Source: Actinophytocola oryzae (GTDB lineage: Bacteria > Actinomycetota > Actinomycetes > Mycobacteriales > Pseudonocardiaceae). Taken from it: 64,000 bases of DNA. The DNA lies in contig NZ_SOCP01000002.1 of assembly GCF_004364325.1 (NCBI RefSeq), positions 310,001-374,000 of the forward strand, read 5' to 3'. Shown here piece after piece: positions 1 to 8,919 of the stretch. Each line of letters starts with the position of its first letter. Position 1 is the first letter of the stretch. Under the pieces are notes generated by a model. That model was not told the origin of the DNA. It saw only the letters and a list, made by a program, of their open reading frames with translations, and searched no databases. Both the position numbers and the translations under genes were made by a program.

Positions 1-270
1 GACGACAACGGCCAGGTAAGTCCGGCTGACCAGAAACGGCTCGACGCGGCCAGGAAATCGTTGACCGACCTCGGGTACCAGCCGGATTCCGGGGTCTACG
101 ACAACGGCTGCGAACAGGGCGTGCAGGAACAACTTCACCTGGATCCGCAGCGCACCTATGCCGCGGTCAGAATCTACTTCGCGACGCAGACCCAGGCCGA
201 GAAGTTCGTCGAGGAATACCAGCCGGGTGTCGTCGGCACCGCGAAGGTAACCCTTTACTGCATGGACTGA
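1..270 (+). CDS. C-terminal part of an unknown protein (cut by left edge)
   Basis: The reading frame is open from the first base to a TGA at 268-270, so this is the last 89 residues of a longer protein rather than a gene starting at an internal TTG. The visible part is hydrophilic, with two cysteines (in the NGCEQG segment and in the last residues, LYCMD). I recognise no domain; it could be the extracytoplasmic end of a lipoprotein or secreted protein, but the N-terminus needed to tell is outside the window. The downstream TetR gene is in the same direction but has its own operator, so it is probably a separate unit. Confidence 0.6.
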   Translation, partial: DDNGQVSPADQKRLDAARKSLTDLGYQPDSGVYDNGCEQGVQEQLHLDPQRTYAAVRIYFATQTQAEKFVEEYQPGVVGTAKVTLYCMD

Positions 271-296
271 CCCGAGCAACCGGGCAGGTGCGGTAC

Positions 297-312
297 TGTA
301 CCGGCAGGTACA
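297..312. promoter_or_regulatory. Palindromic operator upstream of tetR-like gene
   Basis: TGTACC-GGCA-GGTACA is a perfect inverted repeat with 6-bp arms and a 4-base centre, ending 17 bases before the GTG start of the TetR gene. A 14/16 identical copy sits in the promoter of the convergent aldo/keto reductase (2026-2041). The pair is best explained as the binding site of the TetR protein encoded next to it (inference). Confidence 0.65.
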
Positions 313-328
313 TTCTCGGGAGGGTCCG

Positions 329-937
329 GTGATCACGAAGAAGGGCGCGGCCACCCGTGCGCGGATCATCGACGCGGCGGCCGACGAGATCCGGGACCGG
401 GGTATCGCCGCCGTCACGCTGGAGGACGTCGGGCGGCGCAGTGGTACCGGCAAGAGCCAGATGTTCCACTACTTCCCCGACGGCAAGGAGCAGTTGCTGC
501 TCGCCGTCGCGCGGCGGGAGGCCGAGCGGGTGCTGGAGGACCAGCAGCCCTACCTCGGCGGGCTGACCTCGTGGGCCGCGTGGCAGCGATGGCGGGACGC
601 CGTGGTCGCCCGGTACCGGCGGCAGGGCGTGCACTGCCCGCTCGGTGCGCTCATCACCGAGGTCGGCAGGCGCACGCCCGCCGCGCAGGCGGTGACGAGC
701 GAGCTGCTCGCCCAGTGGCAGCGCGAGGTGCGGGCAGGCATCGAGGAGATGCAGGCCCGCGACCTGGTGGACCGGGAGCTCGACCCCGGCAGGACCGCGG
801 GGGCGGTGGTCGCCGCGATCCAGGGCGGGGTGTCGATTCTGATGTCGACCGGTTCGGTCGACCAGCTCGAGTCCGCCCTGGACCTGTGCCTCGACTTCCT
901 GCGTCAGTCCACCCAGTTGCGCACGGCGGGCCGGTAG
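329..937 (+). CDS. TetR family transcriptional regulator
   Basis: A 202-residue one-domain repressor of usual TetR size. The N-terminal helix-turn-helix lies at about residues 29-49 (VTLEDVGRRSGTGKSQMFHYF region), followed by an all-helical ligand-binding part. The GTG start at 329 is preceded by GGGAGG about six bases upstream. Its last 34 bases overlap the end of the convergent aldo/keto reductase gene. The palindrome at 297-312 and its copy upstream of the reductase suggest that it represses itself and the reductase, and that it is released by a substrate-like electrophile or carbonyl compound; the ligand is inferred only from context. Confidence 0.9.
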   Translation: MITKKGAATRARIIDAAADEIRDRGIAAVTLEDVGRRSGTGKSQMFHYFPDGKEQLLLAVARREAERVLEDQQPYLGGLTSWAAWQRWRDAVVARYRRQGVHCPLGALITEVGRRTPAAQAVTSELLAQWQREVRAGIEEMQARDLVDRELDPGRTAGAVVAAIQGGVSILMSTGSVDQLESALDLCLDFLRQSTQLRTAGR

Positions 938-2001
938 CCCGCGGGCTTGTCCGCCACCTGCACGCCGGGGCTGACGAGCCACGACTGGTACCTCGGTGTG
1001 AACATCCCGTACGGCTTGCCCAGCGGCACGGAGCCCGCCGCGTCCAGCTCGGCCCGCAGCTCGTCGGGCAGCGTGAAGTCGAGGGCCGCGAGCGAGGTGT
1101 CCAGCTGCGCCGCGCTGCTCGCCCCGACGATGGCCGACGCGATGCCCGGCTGGGTGGCCACCCAGTTGATCGCGACCTGGGCCATCGTCACGCCGAGCTT
1201 GTCCGCCACGGTCGACAGGGTCCTCAGCAGCTCCCAGTTCCGGTCGGTCCACGCGGCACCGGCGGCGCCGTCGCCGGTGAGCCTGCCGTCCCCGGTCATG
1301 CCGTCGGCGGCGTTGCGGTACTTGCCGGTGAGGAAGCCGCCGGCCAGCGGGCTCCACGCGGTGATGCCGAGGCCCAGTTCCTGCCCCGCCGCCACGTGCT
1401 CCGCCTCGATGGCCCGGTCGACCAGCGAGTACGGCAGCTGCAGGTTGACCAGCGGCGCGAGCGAGTGGGTCTCGGCGAGGGTCTGGGCGCGTGCGGCGTA
1501 CCAGGCGGGCACGTCCGACAGGCCCGCGTAGCGGATCTTGCCCGCGCGGGTGAGGTCGTCGAACGTGCGCAGGACCTCCTCGACCGGGGTCAGGCGGTCC
1601 CAGGTGTGCAGGAGGAAGAGGTCGAGGTAGTCCGTGCGCAGGCGCCGGAGCGAGGCCTCGATGGCCCTGATCATGTGCTTGCGGCCGTTGCCGCCCGCGT
1701 TCGGGTCTCCCGGGTCGACGGTGTTGGTGAACTTGCTGGTGAGCACGAGCCGCTCGCGGGTCCCGGCCTCGGCGACGAGGTTGCCGAGGATGGTCTCGCT
1801 CTCTCCCGCGGTGTAGAAGTCGGCGGTGTCGATGACGTTCCCGCCCGCGTCGAGGTAGCGCCGGAAGATCGGCCGCGCCTCGTCCTGCGTCCTGCCGTAG
1901 GGCGCGTGGAACCCGCCGGTGCCGAAGTTCATGGTGCCGAGTGCCAGCCGGCTGACGCGCAGGCCCGACCTGCCGAGGAGGAAGTACTGGTCCAGTGACA
2001 T
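904..2001 (-). CDS. Aldo/keto reductase
   Basis: A 365-residue NADPH-dependent carbonyl reductase with the TIM-barrel AKR fold. The catalytic tetrad is visible: Asp58 and Tyr63 (VIDTADFY), Lys90 (LTSKF) and His132 (LLHTWD). The C-terminal part carries the usual cofactor-binding 'IVGASSAAQLD' segment. I chose the ATG at 2001 (MSLDQYF) because it starts the conserved N-terminus; an in-frame start seven codons earlier has no better ribosome site. The promoter holds a copy of the TetR palindrome at 2026-2041, 25 bases upstream. The gene converges on the TetR gene with a 34-bp overlap. Substrate unknown. Confidence 0.92.
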   Translation of the reverse strand: MSLDQYFLLGRSGLRVSRLALGTMNFGTGGFHAPYGRTQDEARPIFRRYLDAGGNVIDTADFYTAGESETILGNLVAEAGTRERLVLTSKFTNTVDPGDPNAGGNGRKHMIRAIEASLRRLRTDYLDLFLLHTWDRLTPVEEVLRTFDDLTRAGKIRYAGLSDVPAWYAARAQTLAETHSLAPLVNLQLPYSLVDRAIEAEHVAAGQELGLGITAWSPLAGGFLTGKYRNAADGMTGDGRLTGDGAAGAAWTDRNWELLRTLSTVADKLGVTMAQVAINWVATQPGIASAIVGASSAAQLDTSLAALDFTLPDELRAELDAAGSVPLGKPYGMFTPRYQSWLVSPGVQVADKPAGYRPAVRNWVD

Positions 2002-2025
2002 GCCACCACGGTGCCCACACAAAAA

Positions 2026-2041
2026 TGTACCCGCAAGTACA
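2026..2041. promoter_or_regulatory. Second copy of the TetR-type operator
   Basis: TGTACC-CGCA-AGTACA matches the palindrome at 297-312 in 14 of 16 bases and lies just upstream of the aldo/keto reductase start at 2001. No other copy was noticed by eye elsewhere in the window. Confidence 0.6.
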
Positions 2042-2053
2042 GAACCGGGTCGT

Positions 2054-3139
2054 CTAGATGCTGATCCCCCGGCTGCGCAGCCACGGCAGCGGATTGATCT
2101 TGCTGCCGTCCTGGTGGACCTCGAAGTGCAGGTGGGGGCCGGTGGACTCGCCCCGGTTGCCCAGCGTGGCGATCTGTTCGCCCGCGCCGACCCGCTGGCC
2201 GACCCTGACGAGCGACTCGTTGATGTGCCCGTACACCGTGATCAGGCCGCCCGCGTGCTGCACGCGCACCCACAGCCCGAACCCGCTCGCCGGGCCCGAG
2301 TTGATCACCGTGCCCGCCATGGCCGACACGATCGGTGTGCCGATGCTGTTCGCGATGTCGATGCCGTAGTGGATGGTGCCGCCACGCGGTCCGTACGTCG
2401 AGGTCAGTCGGCCCTGGACCGGCAGCACCACGTCGGCGCCGGACACGGCCGTGACGGCCGGGCTGCTCGGGGCGCTCTGTGCGACCAGCGCGGCGCGGCG
2501 GTCGGCCAGCTGCTGCACCTCCGTCTGCGCCTCATCCTCCAGGACAACCGCCGCCTGGTACGCCTGCTCGGCCGTCGCCTTCGCACTGCCCGCGGCGTCC
2601 CGCTTCTTCTCGGCGTCGGCCAGTGCCGCGGTCGCGTCGTGGTCGGCCTGGGCCTTGTCCGTGACCGCCACCTGTGCGGTGTCCATGACCTCGCCGTACT
2701 GGCCCGCGAGCACGGTCAGCATCGACGCGCGGTCCAGCAGGTCCGACGGGCTCGCCGCGCCGACGTAGGCCCGTGCGGAGAACATCGCGCTGCCGTGCCG
2801 GTAGCTCGTCGCCGCGAACTCGTCCAGGTCGTCGCGTGCGTCCCGTTCGCGGACGGCGGCCGCGTCGGCCTCCGCGCGGGTCTGCGCCGCCCTGCCCTGC
2901 GCGGCCGTGTACGCCGCGTTCAGGTCCTGGTACTGCTTCTCGGCCGCGCTGAACGCCTCGTACGTGTCGGCGACCTGCTTCTGCGCCGTCTTCAGCTCGG
3001 CGTCCGCCGCCGCTACCTGGTCGTCGACCGAACCGGGCTGCGCCGCGGCCGCGGACGGCCCGGTCAGCGCGGTGGCGGCGGCGACCGCGGCGGCGAGGCT
3101 CACGAACGTGGCTCGCGTCAGCGTGCGACGCGCGACCAT
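2054..3139 (-). CDS. Secreted M23 family murein metallopeptidase
   Basis: A 361-residue exported peptidoglycan endopeptidase. Residues 1-33 form a signal peptide (basic start, Ala-rich hydrophobic core, cleavage near AAAAQP). Two long helical, coiled-coil-prone stretches follow at about 40-110 and 150-230, as in EnvC/RipA-like cell-wall hydrolases. The C-terminal M23 (LytM) domain has the zinc ligands His257 and Asp261 (HYGID), the YGH motif with His305 and His338 of HLH. All active-site residues are present, so it is probably catalytic and not just an activator. It is divergent from the pseudogene at 3373 and probably monocistronic. Confidence 0.92.
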   Translation of the reverse strand: MVARRTLTRATFVSLAAAVAAATALTGPSAAAAQPGSVDDQVAAADAELKTAQKQVADTYEAFSAAEKQYQDLNAAYTAAQGRAAQTRAEADAAAVRERDARDDLDEFAATSYRHGSAMFSARAYVGAASPSDLLDRASMLTVLAGQYGEVMDTAQVAVTDKAQADHDATAALADAEKKRDAAGSAKATAEQAYQAAVVLEDEAQTEVQQLADRRAALVAQSAPSSPAVTAVSGADVVLPVQGRLTSTYGPRGGTIHYGIDIANSIGTPIVSAMAGTVINSGPASGFGLWVRVQHAGGLITVYGHINESLVRVGQRVGAGEQIATLGNRGESTGPHLHFEVHQDGSKINPLPWLRSRGISI

Positions 3140-3372
3140 GCGCGGCTCCAGGGGGTCGTCGGCGGGCGGTTCGGCCGACTATGTCCTGAACGTGCGTCCA
3201 GAAGCCAGTCAAAGGGACCTGAATCACAACGGTAAAGTAACGATCATGACACGTATCGGTACGGCCCGTTGACAGTCGGTGGGTGTGGATCTTCGACGGG
3301 TCCTGGTACGCTTGTCGTGATGATCACCTACTCGAACAGATCGGGGGTTCCGTTCGCAACAGGTGAGTGCTG

Positions 3373-4294
3373 ATGCACCCCTTGATCGCGAACGAGAAAT
3401 CCCGCCTCCTTTTCTGGTCGCACGTGCGCGAGTTCGCCGTGCCGCCCTCGATGGTCGAGTCAGCGACTGCCCGCCGCGCGGTGGGCGACTGGGCCGGAGC
3501 CTGCGCCGCCGCGCGTGTCGACGTGGACCTGAACCTACGAGCCGCCGGTCACGCCCGTGGCCGGGAGTTCGCGGTGCGGGTCCGCGCCGATCTGCGACAT
3601 CTGGCTCCTGACCTGCTTCGCTCAGGAACGGGACGCCGTCCGGTTCCGCGTGGCACAGGGCATCACCGGCCACCCGGGGAACATCCCGGAGGGCTGGCAG
3701 CGGTGGGCGGAGGAGGCGTTCCAACCGCCACAGCCGTGGCGGGAACTGCTCGGCGCGGCGGTCCGTACGGCGATCTCCGGCCCCGGCGTCGGTGAGGACT
3801 ACACCTACGGCCGACCCGCGCGCCGGTCGGCCTGCCTGCCCGGCGTCGTCCTGCCCAGCCTGCGGCGCAGGCCGCCCCGCGTCTGCGTGATCGTCGACAC
3901 CTCCGGCTCGGTGAGCGACGCCGAGCTGGGCAGCGCGATCGTCGAGATCGCGGCGATCGTGCGCGCGGTGGGTGGTCGCCGTGATCTCGTCTCGGTGCTG
4001 TCGTGCGACGCCGCCGCCCACGTCACGCACCCGCTGTGCCGCGCGGAGGGGATCCCGTTGGTCGGCGGGGGCGGCACGGACCTGCGCACCGGCTTCGCGA
4101 GGGCCGTGCGCACCGGCCCCCGTCCGGACGTCATCGTGGCACTCACCGACGGACAGACCCCCTGGCCCGACGCGCGACCGCCCTGCCGGACGGTCGTGGG
4201 CCTGTTTCCCCGCCCTCTCCCGTCCGGTGAGAACGATCCCGACTACGTGCCGGACACACCACCGGACTGGGCGCGGGTGGTGGTCGTCGGCTGA
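3373..4294 (+). pseudogene. Deletion-fused remnant: N-terminus of a 'DWAGACAAA' protein joined out of frame to a VWA-like metallopeptidase C-terminus
   Basis: Two partial coding stretches in different frames abut near 3620. The first starts at ATG 3373 behind a good AGGTGAG site and runs about 82 codons (VGDWAGACAAARVDVDL ... LRHLAPDLL), which resembles the start of a longer actinobacterial protein found beside MoxR/VWA genes. At LAPDLL the similarity stops and the frame continues as non-protein-like sequence. In frame +2, from about 3621 to TGA 4294, is the C-terminal roughly 220 residues of a VWA-like protein with an intact MIDAS-type DTSGSVS motif and GGGGTDL. The first half of the VWA protein and the rest of the first protein are missing. 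An internal deletion between two neighbouring genes explains this best. The VWA fragment alone could be translated from an internal start, but would lack its N-terminal domain. Confidence 0.6.
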
Positions 4295-4307
4295 ACGCGC
4301 ACCGGCG

Positions 4308-4958
4308 TCAGGTTCTCGGCCGGACCAGGCCCGAGTCGTACGCGAACACGATCGCCGCCGCCCGGTCCCGCGCGCCCAGCTTCGTGAAGAGCGTGCCGAC
4401 GTGCGTCTTCACCGTCGTCTCCGCGAGGCTCAGGTGGTCGGCGATCTCACGGTTCGACGCGCCGCGGGCCATGAGGCGCAGCACGTCGGTCTCCCGCTCG
4501 GTCAACGTCGTGGGCAGGTCCGGTCGCGGCACCGGCCGGGCCAGCTGCCGGTACGACCGCAGGATCGGTCCCAGCAGCGTCCCGTCGATCCACGTGCCGC
4601 CCGCCGCCACGGTCCGTACCGCCTCGATGAGGTTCTCGGCCGTCGCGGACTTCAGCTCGAAGCCCGCGGCGCCCGCGTCCACCGCCGACCACAGCACGTC
4701 CTCGTCGCCGAAGGTGGTCAGCATGCAGACCGGCGGCCCGGCCGCCGCGTGCAGCTGCCGGGTCGCGGTCACGCCGTCCGTGCCGGGCATCCGCACGTCC
4801 ATGCACACGACGTCCGGCGCTGCCTCGGTCGCGGCGGCCACGATGTCGTCGCCGTTGTCGCGTTCGCCGACCACCTGGATGTCCGCCTGACTGCGCAGCA
4901 CCAGGCCGAGCCCGGCCCGCACCATCGGCTGGTCGTCGACCAGCAGCACCCGGATCAC
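4308..4958 (-). CDS. NarL/LuxR-type response regulator
   Basis: A 216-residue two-component regulator. The receiver domain has the acidic pair DD at 8-9, the phosphoacceptor Asp54 (VCMDVRMPG) and the conserved Thr and Lys (LTTF, ELKSA). A LuxR-type HTH occupies about 150-210 (LTERETDVLRLMARGASNREIA ... VKTHV). The GTG start overlaps the stop of the upstream histidine kinase in a GTGA junction, so the pair is translationally coupled. Its target is not shown by the sequence; the divergent multicopper-oxidase operon next to the kinase is a candidate by position. Confidence 0.92.
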   Translation of the reverse strand: MIRVLLVDDQPMVRAGLGLVLRSQADIQVVGERDNGDDIVAAATEAAPDVVCMDVRMPGTDGVTATRQLHAAAGPPVCMLTTFGDEDVLWSAVDAGAAGFELKSATAENLIEAVRTVAAGGTWIDGTLLGPILRSYRQLARPVPRPDLPTTLTERETDVLRLMARGASNREIADHLSLAETTVKTHVGTLFTKLGARDRAAAIVFAYDSGLVRPRT

Positions 4959-6052
4959 GCGGGTACTCCGTGCACGCGTGCGGGCAGCTCGGCCCGCACC
5001 ACCCAGTGGTCCTGTTCCGGGCCCGCGGTGAACGTGCCGTCGATGGCGGTCACCCGGTGCTCCAGCCCGGACAGCCCCATGCCGGCACCCGGCGCACCCG
5101 TGGCGGTGCCGAGCAGGCTCTGGACCCGTAGCGTGACGCCGTCCCGGCCCGCCCGGAGCCGCACCTGCGCCTCCGGTGTCCGGCCGTGTTTGGCGACGTT
5201 CGTGAGGGCCTCGCGCAGCACGTCGTGCAGCACGAGCCGCTGCGTGGCCGAGATCTCCTCGCCGTCGGCGTCGAGGGTGACGGTCATGCCCGCGTCGCGG
5301 TAGGTCGCGACGAGCTGGTCGAGCTCGTCGCTCGGCAGCGGTCCGGTGGTGCCGCGGTACATCAGGGCCAGCGCCTCCCGCAGTGCGTCCATGCCGGTCC
5401 GGCCGACCGCCTCCGCCTGCCGCAGCGCCGCCGCCGCCTCGTCGGGAGAGGTCGTGAGGTGCATCCGCGCGCCGGACAGGTGCAGCAGCACCACGCTGAA
5501 GCTGTGACCGACCAGGTCGTGCAGGTCCCGTGCGATGCGTTGCCGCTCTGCGGCGACCGCCGACTCCGCCAGCTCGATCCTGGTGCGTTCCAGCTCGGCG
5601 ATCAGGGCCTGCTGCCTGCCGACGAGACGGCCCAGCACCCACCCGACCAGCAGCCCGGCCGACCACAGCCACGCACCGATACCGCGGTGCCAGTCGTTGG
5701 TGTTCAGCGCCCAGATGAAGAACGGCGACACCAGGCACAGGGCCATCGCGACCGTGTCGGCCCGGCCCGAGCCGGTGGCCGCGACGATCGCGAGCGCCGT
5801 CAGCACCACCATGTACGCGGTCTCGGTGACCACGAACGCGTCGCCGACGAGGGTGGGGACCAGCATCCACGCCAGCAGCAACCAGCCGGGCATCGTCCGC
5901 CACACGAGCCGGACGAGTAGCGCGGGCGCCATCACCGCGGCCAGGATCCAGCCCCACTCCTTGGTGTAGTGGAAGTTCAGGACCTCGAACGCGCACCCCA
6001 GCACGGCGGCCTGGACGACGAACTCCTCTCGGCCACGCGCCAGCAGGTGCAT
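4955..6052 (-). CDS. DesK/NarL-type membrane histidine kinase
   Basis: A 365-residue sensor kinase. Residues 12-143 hold about six membrane segments without an obvious extracellular sensor domain. The HisKA_3 dimerisation box has phospho-acceptor His178 (ARDLHDLVGH), and the ATPase domain has an N-box Asn285 (REALTNVAKH) and a G-rich GAGMGLSGLEHR segment. The first plausible in-frame start is ATG 6052; the frame is open far upstream because of GC bias, and the strong GGAGGAG 80 bases upstream has no in-frame start next to it. It is coupled to the response regulator and divergent from the multicopper oxidase, 234 bases apart. Confidence 0.88.
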   Translation of the reverse strand: MHLLARGREEFVVQAAVLGCAFEVLNFHYTKEWGWILAAVMAPALLVRLVWRTMPGWLLLAWMLVPTLVGDAFVVTETAYMVVLTALAIVAATGSGRADTVAMALCLVSPFFIWALNTNDWHRGIGAWLWSAGLLVGWVLGRLVGRQQALIAELERTRIELAESAVAAERQRIARDLHDLVGHSFSVVLLHLSGARMHLTTSPDEAAAALRQAEAVGRTGMDALREALALMYRGTTGPLPSDELDQLVATYRDAGMTVTLDADGEEISATQRLVLHDVLREALTNVAKHGRTPEAQVRLRAGRDGVTLRVQSLLGTATGAPGAGMGLSGLEHRVTAIDGTFTAGPEQDHWVVRAELPARVHGVPA

Positions 6053-6286
6053 GCCGTCGATGGTAGTGGCCGTGCCGCGTGCGGACGGCGCACCCGCCGC
6101 GATCTCCGACCACGGGACGAACCCTTTCTCCTCCCACGGTAGGAGAACAGGCGCCGCTCCTCCCTCCGGACCGGCCGAAGACGGCACCGCTCTCCGAAGA
6201 CGCGGGCGCCTGTCGGCCAATACGGTTTCCCCGCCCGGTCCACCGATGGCGGGCGTCCCCAGTTCCCTTGCCAGGAAGGCGAAACC

Positions 6287-7786
6287 GTGCCCAAGACGGT
6301 GCTCAGGATCCTGCTCGTCGTGGTGGCTGTGCTCGTCGTGGGCGCAGGCGGCGTCGGCCTCCACTACGTGCGGGCCGGCGTCGACACGGTCGGCGAGGTC
6401 GACTTCAGCGAGCGCCTGGCCATCCCGCCCGTAGCCGGCTCCCGGGTCGACGCCGCGGGCACCCGCGTCTTCGACCTCGACATCCGTGCGGGCGAGACCA
6501 GGTTCCACGACGGGCCCGCCACGAGAACGGCCGGTGTCAACGGCGCCTTCCTCGGCCCGACGATCCGCGCGCACCGGGGCGAGAACGTCGCCTTCACCGT
6601 CCACAACGGACTCGGCGAGACGACGTCGCTGCACTGGCACGGGATGCACGTGCCGGCCGCCATGGACGGCGGCCCGCACCAGACTGTCGCGCCTGGCGAG
6701 ACGTGGACTCCGAAGTGGACGGTCGCGCAACCCGCGGCCACACTCTGGTACCACCCACACCTGCACGGGAAGACGGCCGAGCACGCCTACCGGGGCGTGA
6801 GCGGGATGTTCATCCTCGACGACGACGACACCGCGGCCCTGAACCTGCCGGACACCTACGGCGTCGACGACCTGCCGGTGATCGTCCAGGACCGCGACTT
6901 CGACGACGGCAACCAGTTCGACGGCTCGGTGCCCTTCCTCGGCAACCTCGGCGCGCTCGGCGACGAGATCCTCGTCAACGGCGTCCTCGGCCCGTACACC
7001 GAGGTCAGCACGAGACTGGTGCGGCTGCGCCTGCTCAACGCCTCCAACGCCCGCATCTACGACTTCGGCTTCGCCGACGACCGCCGCTTCAGCCTCGTCG
7101 GCACCGACGGCGGGCTGCTCGCGGCGCCGTGGCGGACGACGCGCCTGCAGCTCTCGCCGGGGGAGCGGGCCGAGATCGTCGTCGCGTTCCGGCCCGGCGA
7201 GACCACCGAGCTGCGGTCATACGGGGGCGGCGAGGGCCTCGAGGGGTTCGGGGCGCGCATCAACGGCGGTGCGGACCGCTTCGACGTGCTCCAGTTCCGG
7301 GCCGCCGACCGCCTCACCGACACGACCGAGGTGCCCGCCGTGCTCGGTGCCGCTCCCGACGTCGACACCGACGACGTGGCCAGGGCGCGGTCGTTCGAGC
7401 TGGCCGGGCGGGAGATCAACGGCGCGAGGATGGACATGGACCGCGTGGACTTCGCCGTGCGCGAGGGATCCACGGAGGTGTGGGAGGTCGTCAACACCAA
7501 CGGCTACCCGCACAACTTCCACGTGCACGACGTCCGGTTCCAGGTCCTCGACGTCGCGGGCGGCGCTGCGCCACCACCACTGCGGGGCTGGAAGGACACC
7601 GTGCTCCTGGTACCGGACAGGACGTACCGCCTCGCCATGCGGTTCAGCGACTACTCGGACCCGGACTCGCCGTACATGTACCACTGCCACCTGCTCACGC
7701 ACGAGGACGAGGGCATGATGGGCCAGTTCGTCGTCCTGGGCGACGGCGAGGAGATCGGCAGCGTCGCGGGGCACGACCACCCGTGA
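6287..7786 (+). CDS. Membrane-anchored or exported multicopper oxidase
   Basis: A 499-residue three-cupredoxin-domain oxidase, a usual length for CotA/bilirubin-oxidase/CueO-like enzymes. Residues 6-29 are an N-terminal membrane anchor or signal. All four copper-ligand motifs are present: HWHG at 116-119, HPHLH at 156-160, HNFHVH at about 409-414 and the T1/T2/T3 motif HCHLLTHEDEGM with His466, Cys467, His468, His472 and Met477. The axial Met and intact ligands predict an active oxidase coupling substrate oxidation to reduction of O2 to water outside the membrane. GTG start with AGGAAGG upstream. It is the first gene of a five-gene overlapping operon; no Met-rich copper-resistance insert is seen, so an organic substrate is as likely as cuprous ion. 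Confidence 0.93.
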   Translation: MPKTVLRILLVVVAVLVVGAGGVGLHYVRAGVDTVGEVDFSERLAIPPVAGSRVDAAGTRVFDLDIRAGETRFHDGPATRTAGVNGAFLGPTIRAHRGENVAFTVHNGLGETTSLHWHGMHVPAAMDGGPHQTVAPGETWTPKWTVAQPAATLWYHPHLHGKTAEHAYRGVSGMFILDDDDTAALNLPDTYGVDDLPVIVQDRDFDDGNQFDGSVPFLGNLGALGDEILVNGVLGPYTEVSTRLVRLRLLNASNARIYDFGFADDRRFSLVGTDGGLLAAPWRTTRLQLSPGERAEIVVAFRPGETTELRSYGGGEGLEGFGARINGGADRFDVLQFRAADRLTDTTEVPAVLGAAPDVDTDDVARARSFELAGREINGARMDMDRVDFAVREGSTEVWEVVNTNGYPHNFHVHDVRFQVLDVAGGAAPPPLRGWKDTVLLVPDRTYRLAMRFSDYSDPDSPYMYHCHLLTHEDEGMMGQFVVLGDGEEIGSVAGHDHP

Positions 7787-8919
7787 CGCCGACCCGCGCG
7801 GCCCGTGGCACCGTCCTCGCCGCGGCGACCCTGACGATCATGGCGCCTGCCCTCATCGCGCCCAGCCTGCCCGCCATGGAACAGGTCTACGGCTCACCGC
7901 TCCTGGTGCGCCTCACGATGACCATCACGTCGCTGGCCGTGGCGGTCACCGCACCGCTGTCCGGGCTGGCCGCCGACCGCGCGGGCCGCAGACCGCTGCT
8001 CGTGGCGAGCCTGCTGCTGTACACGGTGAGCGGCACCGCCGGCTACTTCACCACCGACCTGATCCTGTTGCTGGTGACCAGAACGCTGCTCGGCGTCGCG
8101 GTCGGCGGCATCATGACCTCGGTCAACGCGACGATCACGGACTGGTTCGACGGGCCCGCGCGGGCGTCGTTCCTCGGGCTGCAGCAGGTCTTCGCGAGCC
8201 TGTCCGGCGTGGTGTTCCTGCCGGTCGCCGGGATGCTCGCGACGATCGGCTGGCGGGTCCCGTTCTGGCTGTACGGCGTGGCGGCGGTGGTCGCCCTGTT
8301 CGCGCTCGCGGCGGTGCACGACCGGCCGCGAGCGAGCGCCCCGGCAGTGGTCACCCAACGCGCGATGACGGGCCCGGTGCTCGGCATCTGCGTGCTCGCG
8401 CTCGTCGCCACGACGCTCTTCTACATGGCGCCGACCCAGGTGCCGTTCCTGTTGGCAGAGCAGGGGATCGGGCCCGTTCTCGTCGGCGTCGTCGTCGCGG
8501 GCGGCACGGCTACGAGCATGCTCGGCGGCTACGGGTTCCCGGCGCTGCGCAGGCGGCTCGACCCGGCCGCGGTCAACGCGCTGTGCGTCGGGCTGCTCGG
8601 CGGCGGCTGGCTGCTCGTCGGCAGCACCGGCACGGCGACGGGGATCGCGGCGGGCCTGCTCGTCGGCGGGCTCGGCGTCGGCTTCGCGATCCCCAACCTC
8701 ACCCTGCGCCTGTCCGACCTCGCCCCGCCCGCCGCGCGCGGCCGGGTGTTCGGCGGGCTCGTCTCGGGGATCTTCCTCGGCCAGTTCGTCTCACCGCTGG
8801 TCGTGCAACCCCTGGTCCGGACCGTCGGCGTCGCCGACGCCTTCACCTGGACCGGGGCCCTCATGGTCGCGGGCGCCGCGGTCGCCCGGATCACCCACAA
8901 GGAAAGGACAGTTCGATGA
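7783..8919 (+). CDS. MFS transporter
   Basis: A 378-residue major facilitator with about 12 hydrophobic segments. The loop between segments 2 and 3 has the MFS signature DRAGRRPLL. Starts with a GTG that overlaps the stop of the multicopper oxidase (GTGA), so it is co-translated. Probably an exporter of the substrate or product of the oxidase/oxidoreductase pair in the same operon (inference); substrate not identifiable. Confidence 0.88.
   Translation: MTPTRAARGTVLAAATLTIMAPALIAPSLPAMEQVYGSPLLVRLTMTITSLAVAVTAPLSGLAADRAGRRPLLVASLLLYTVSGTAGYFTTDLILLLVTRTLLGVAVGGIMTSVNATITDWFDGPARASFLGLQQVFASLSGVVFLPVAGMLATIGWRVPFWLYGVAAVVALFALAAVHDRPRASAPAVVTQRAMTGPVLGICVLALVATTLFYMAPTQVPFLLAEQGIGPVLVGVVVAGGTATSMLGGYGFPALRRRLDPAAVNALCVGLLGGGWLLVGSTGTATGIAAGLLVGGLGVGFAIPNLTLRLSDLAPPAARGRVFGGLVSGIFLGQFVSPLVVQPLVRTVGVADAFTWTGALMVAGAAVARITHKERTVR

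Noticed and set aside
167..2020. 617-codon minus-strand open frame across the TetR and reductase genes
   Set aside because: GC-rich shadow frame, Arg/Pro/Gly-rich and without domains; the TetR and aldo/keto reductase genes explain the region.
3140..3372. Possible c-di-AMP riboswitch before the M23 peptidase gene
   Set aside because: Such riboswitches often precede actinobacterial wall-hydrolase genes, but I could not find the conserved helices and loop sequences in the minus-strand leader.
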